Shown: in pieces, positions 4,892-6,684 of the stretch
Numbering within the stretch: the stretch's first letter is position 1
How the letters are laid out: every line of letters begins with the position of its first letter
Origin: Chloroflexota bacterium
Lineage (GTDB): Bacteria > Chloroflexota > Dehalococcoidia > Plut-88900
DNA: 6,684 nucleotides
Direction: 5' to 3'
Assembly: GCA_022566235.1 (NCBI GenBank)
Contig: JADFJI010000130.1
Coordinates: 1 to 6,684, forward strand
Program-made: the position numbers and the translations under genes
The notes under the pieces: generated by a model
The model's database searches: none
What the model was told of the DNA's origin: nothing
The model's input: the letters and a program-made list of their open reading frames with translations, nothing else

Positions 4892-6362
4892 AGCCGCGTG
4901 GGGGGAGGGTAAAGGGGAAGGGGACATCGGGGTAGCGGTCAAGGAGCCGGCGCCACAGGGAATGGCCCATCTCCTCGGCCCTACGGACCACATCGGCCTC
5001 GTCGATGGTTAGAACCCGTCCATCCCGCATGAGCCACCGACCGTCCACCATCACCGATACCACGTCCGCCCCCTGGCCATTGTGAACCAAGGCCGAGACG
5101 ATCCTCAAGTTGGGCACCAGGTGAGGCCGCATGGCATCGATGATGAACAGGTCTGCCTTCTTGCCCACCTCAATGCTTCCGACCTGTTCCTCCAGGCCCA
5201 GGGCCCGGGCGCTGCCCCGGGTGGCCCACTCCAGGACATCCTCGGGCTGAGGGTCCATCTGGGAGTTTAAGCGCACCCGCTCGGCGAACAGGCCAGTTCG
5301 CATCACCTCGATCATGTTCTCATCCATGTTGTCGGAGCCCATGCCGATGGTACATCCCACCGCCTGAAGCTCCCTGGCCGGGGCCGCCACCCCCCGGCGA
5401 GCGGCTATGGCCGGGTTGAAAGAGACGGCGGTCCGGGTCTGCCCCATCAAGGCTATCTCCGAATCGTCCAGATAGCGACAGTGGGCGGCAACCACCCTCG
5501 GCCCCAGGGCCCCATTGGCATGGAGATACTGGGTCGGGCGGACTCCCCGGACCTGCATCACCGCCTGAATCTCATCGTAGCTTTCGCTAAGGTGGACCGT
5601 GAATCCGATGTCGTATCTTTCCGCCATGTCCCGACTGCGCTGCAGCAGCTCAGGGGAGCAGGTCTCGGGGGTAGCAGGCGACATCATACAGGTCACCCGG
5701 CCCCCGGCCCGGCCGTGCCAGGTTTCTATCAGGTCGGCGCTCCTCTGAAGCCCTCCCTCCAGCAACCGTTGTGGATAGCTGTACACCCCGTTCCTGGCCT
5801 CTTCGGGGTCGAGGTCCTCGATGTACTCCGCCAGGACCAGCCGCAACCCCGTCTTCTCCAGGCCCTGGGCGTAGTGGGAGATATCCTGTTCGATCTCCAA
5901 TACGCACGTCGTGCCACACCTGATGGCCTCAAGTGCGCCCAGAAGAGCAAACACATTCTCTTCGTCCTCACTCATGAGGGCCCGGATGTCTTCCGGAAAC
6001 CCGAGGGTGGTCGGGAACCCCAGGTCCTCCTGGATGCCCCGATTTGCCGTTTTCAGCAGATGGGTATGGGCATTCAGTAGCCCCGGGAAGACGGCCTTGC
6101 CCCTGCCATCCACGATCTCCGAGTCGGGATACTGGGCCGCCATCTCCTCCGAGGGCCCCAGGCCCACGATACGACCCCCCTGGATGGCCAGGGCGGCCCT
6201 TCCTGATCGAACCGCCGGGGGTGTCAGGTTGTAATAAAACCCCGTTTGTTGCACACTAGGGATGGGAAGGGGTGCGGAAACCGGTGCGATTACCGATTTC
6301 ACACGCCGGAGAGGAGCCGGTTTGCCGATCCGGCGCAAGGCCATGCAAGGAGGCTGAGCCAT
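4890..6362 (-). CDS. TRZ/ATZ-type amidohydrolase (cytosine deaminase-like)
   Basis: Metal-dependent amidohydrolase (up to 490 aa, TIM barrel plus flanking beta-sandwich) that would hydrolytically deaminate or dechlorinate a cyclic amidine or amine such as a pyrimidine, purine or s-triazine. The metal site is complete: H99 and H101 in NAHTHLLKTANRG, H257 in FTVHLSES (E260 is the likely proton shuttle), H294 in VAAHCRYLDDSEI, and D344 in GMGSDNMDEN. The C-terminal sandwich is recognisable (VGSIEVGKKADLFIID at 395-409; VDGRWLMRDGRV at 439-450). Family-like sequence begins only around L46 (LTPPAVRSGR...). Residues 1-40 are Pro/Arg-rich and do not resemble the usual opening strand. The longest start (ATG 6362) has no Shine-Dalgarno and overlaps a divergent ATG. 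A second ATG lies at 6344 and a GTG at 6254 (residue 37); GTG 6254 is the more plausible true start. It is convergent with the LLM gene. Substrate is unassigned. Confidence 0.9.
   Translation of the reverse strand: MAQPPCMALRRIGKPAPLRRVKSVIAPVSAPLPIPSVQQTGFYYNLTPPAVRSGRAALAIQGGRIVGLGPSEEMAAQYPDSEIVDGRGKAVFPGLLNAHTHLLKTANRGIQEDLGFPTTLGFPEDIRALMSEDEENVFALLGALEAIRCGTTCVLEIEQDISHYAQGLEKTGLRLVLAEYIEDLDPEEARNGVYSYPQRLLEGGLQRSADLIETWHGRAGGRVTCMMSPATPETCSPELLQRSRDMAERYDIGFTVHLSESYDEIQAVMQVRGVRPTQYLHANGALGPRVVAAHCRYLDDSEIALMGQTRTAVSFNPAIAARRGVAAPARELQAVGCTIGMGSDNMDENMIEVMRTGLFAERVRLNSQMDPQPEDVLEWATRGSARALGLEEQVGSIEVGKKADLFIIDAMRPHLVPNLRIVSALVHNGQGADVVSVMVDGRWLMRDGRVLTIDEADVVRRAEEMGHSLWRRLLDRYPDVPFPFTLPPRG
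6347..6353 (+). promoter_or_regulatory. Strong Shine-Dalgarno AAGGAGG
   Basis: AAGGAGG ends 7 nt before the plus-strand ATG at 6361. It is the best ribosome binding site in the window. It is the main reason to consider the short ORF that follows as translated, and it lies inside the doubtful N-terminal extension of the minus-strand amidohydrolase. Confidence 0.5.
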
Positions 6363-6513
6363 GAACTCATTTTGGACAGAATGCTACCGGGGCATCAAAA
6401 GGGTGGCGCGAACGCTCCGCCGTTCCTTGCGGGCGGTTTTGCGGACTTACGTCTTCAAGCCCCGCAAGGGCCCGACCGTCTGCCACGGCTGGGTGCCGCC
6501 AGACCTCCCTTGA
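6361..6513 (+). CDS. Possible small basic protein (50 aa), unknown
   Basis: A short open frame starting MNSFWTECYRGIKR and ending GWVPPDLP before TGA 6511-6513. It is strongly basic, with an Arg-rich middle (RTLRRSLRAVLR, residues 18-29) and two Cys. I do not recognise the family. Support comes from the near-perfect Shine-Dalgarno and from an in-frame stop just upstream (6355-6357), which makes ATG 6361 the only start. It diverges from the amidohydrolase, and its start overlaps that gene's longest start by 2 nt. Against it: short length, and a 9-bp inverted repeat within it (6425-6433 with 6461-6469) that could mean a structured RNA instead. After the TGA the same frame stays open to the window end, so a broken longer gene is also possible. 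Confidence 0.35.
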   Translation: MNSFWTECYRGIKRVARTLRRSLRAVLRTYVFKPRKGPTVCHGWVPPDLP

Positions 6514-6546
6514 GGGATCAATCCCATCCTCCTGGGGAGGGATCCC
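6514..6546. other. Hairpin just after the small ORF
   Basis: GGGATC (6514-6519), then an 8-nt bulge, then CCTCC (6528-6532) pair with the continuous arm GGAGGGATCCC (6536-6546) around a TGG loop, giving 11 bp. A pyrimidine/T-rich stretch (TCTTTCTTTT, about 6560-6569) starts 13 nt further on. It would suit a loose terminator for the small ORF, but the T-tract is too far for a classic one. Confidence 0.4.
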
Positions 6547-6684
6547 ATGCGGGGCCGGTCTTTCTTTTACTCCCTCATTCTCACGAATCGCCCCGCCGTT
6601 TTTCCTTTTGCAACGGGTCCCGCGCGGGCGCCAGCCCCCCGCCTTGGCGGAGGGGGCCTCCACCGCCGAGGCCCTCAACGCCGT
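6547..6684. other. Unassigned window end with GC palindrome
   Basis: No gene is recognised. A T-rich stretch (about 6560-6610) is followed by a 9-bp palindrome with one bulged A (6635-6643 with 6646-6655) and only a 2-nt centre. An open frame on the minus strand through here has low-complexity, shadow-like composition. Confidence 0.3.

Noticed and set aside
5481..6080. 199-codon plus-strand frame
   Set aside because: Antisense to the amidohydrolase core carrying the metal ligands; low-complexity shadow.
6511..6513. TGA read through as selenocysteine or recoded stop
   Set aside because: The downstream frame has no recognisable domain and openness in GC-rich DNA is weak evidence; the nearby hairpin does not resemble a defined SECIS element.
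6367..6678. 103-codon minus-strand frame upstream of the amidohydrolase
   Set aside because: Composition is typical of a shadow frame in GC-rich DNA, it crosses hairpins, and it lies opposite the ORF with the better ribosome binding site. No recognisable domain.
1..6684. CRISPR array, tRNA, rRNA or insertion sequence
   Set aside because: No regularly spaced repeats, no cloverleaf or rRNA-like segment, and no transposase motif were seen on either strand.

Overview
The window (6,684 bp, GC-rich) looks like a bacterial chromosomal segment with four confident protein genes, one doubtful small ORF and several palindrome-rich intergenic stretches. There are no rRNA or tRNA genes, no CRISPR array and no transposase. 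The gene mix is a fused FAD/Fe-S 2-hydroxyacid dehydrogenase, a 4-oxalocrotonate tautomerase-like protein, a luciferase-like (LLM) flavin- or F420-dependent oxidoreductase and a TRZ/ATZ-type amidohydrolase. Together with the frequent AGG and ATA codons, this suggests a Chloroflexota lineage such as Dehalococcoidia/SAR202. That placement is inference from gene content only; nothing here is a phylogenetic marker.

Layout. 1-283: non-coding, with a GC-rich multi-hairpin block (12-83), a nested hairpin built from GATAC/GTATC half-sites (127-171) and a fragment of a dispersed repeat core (214-225). 284-3175 (+): 963-aa YdiJ-like FAD plus iron-sulfur dehydrogenase. 3247-3450 (+): 67-aa tautomerase with a clear Shine-Dalgarno. 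3469-3515: imperfect GC hairpin. 3550-4518 (+): LLM oxidoreductase. 4519-4889: convergent intergenic region with several palindromes, including two 35-bp REP-like units in opposite orientation. 4890-6362 (-): amidohydrolase whose metal-ligand set is intact but whose first ~40 residues do not look like the family. 6361-6513 (+): a possible 50-aa ORF behind an excellent Shine-Dalgarno, followed by a hairpin. 6547-6684: no gene recognised.

How the genes may work together (inference). The three plus-strand genes form a plausible catabolic cluster. The LLM enzyme could oxygenate or dehydrogenate an organic substrate, the tautomerase could isomerise an enol/keto intermediate, and the dehydrogenase could oxidise a D-2-hydroxyacid and pass electrons through its Fe-S module to a respiratory carrier. 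The convergent amidohydrolase would deaminate or dechlorinate/hydrolyse a cyclic amidine or amine. No substrate can be read from sequence.

I did not find a convincing new defence or mobile system. The most worthwhile signals are the paired REP-like units with compensatory stem changes, the half-site hairpin upstream of the dehydrogenase, the odd amidohydrolase N-terminus with its divergent small ORF, and the Arg-to-His change in the tautomerase active site.
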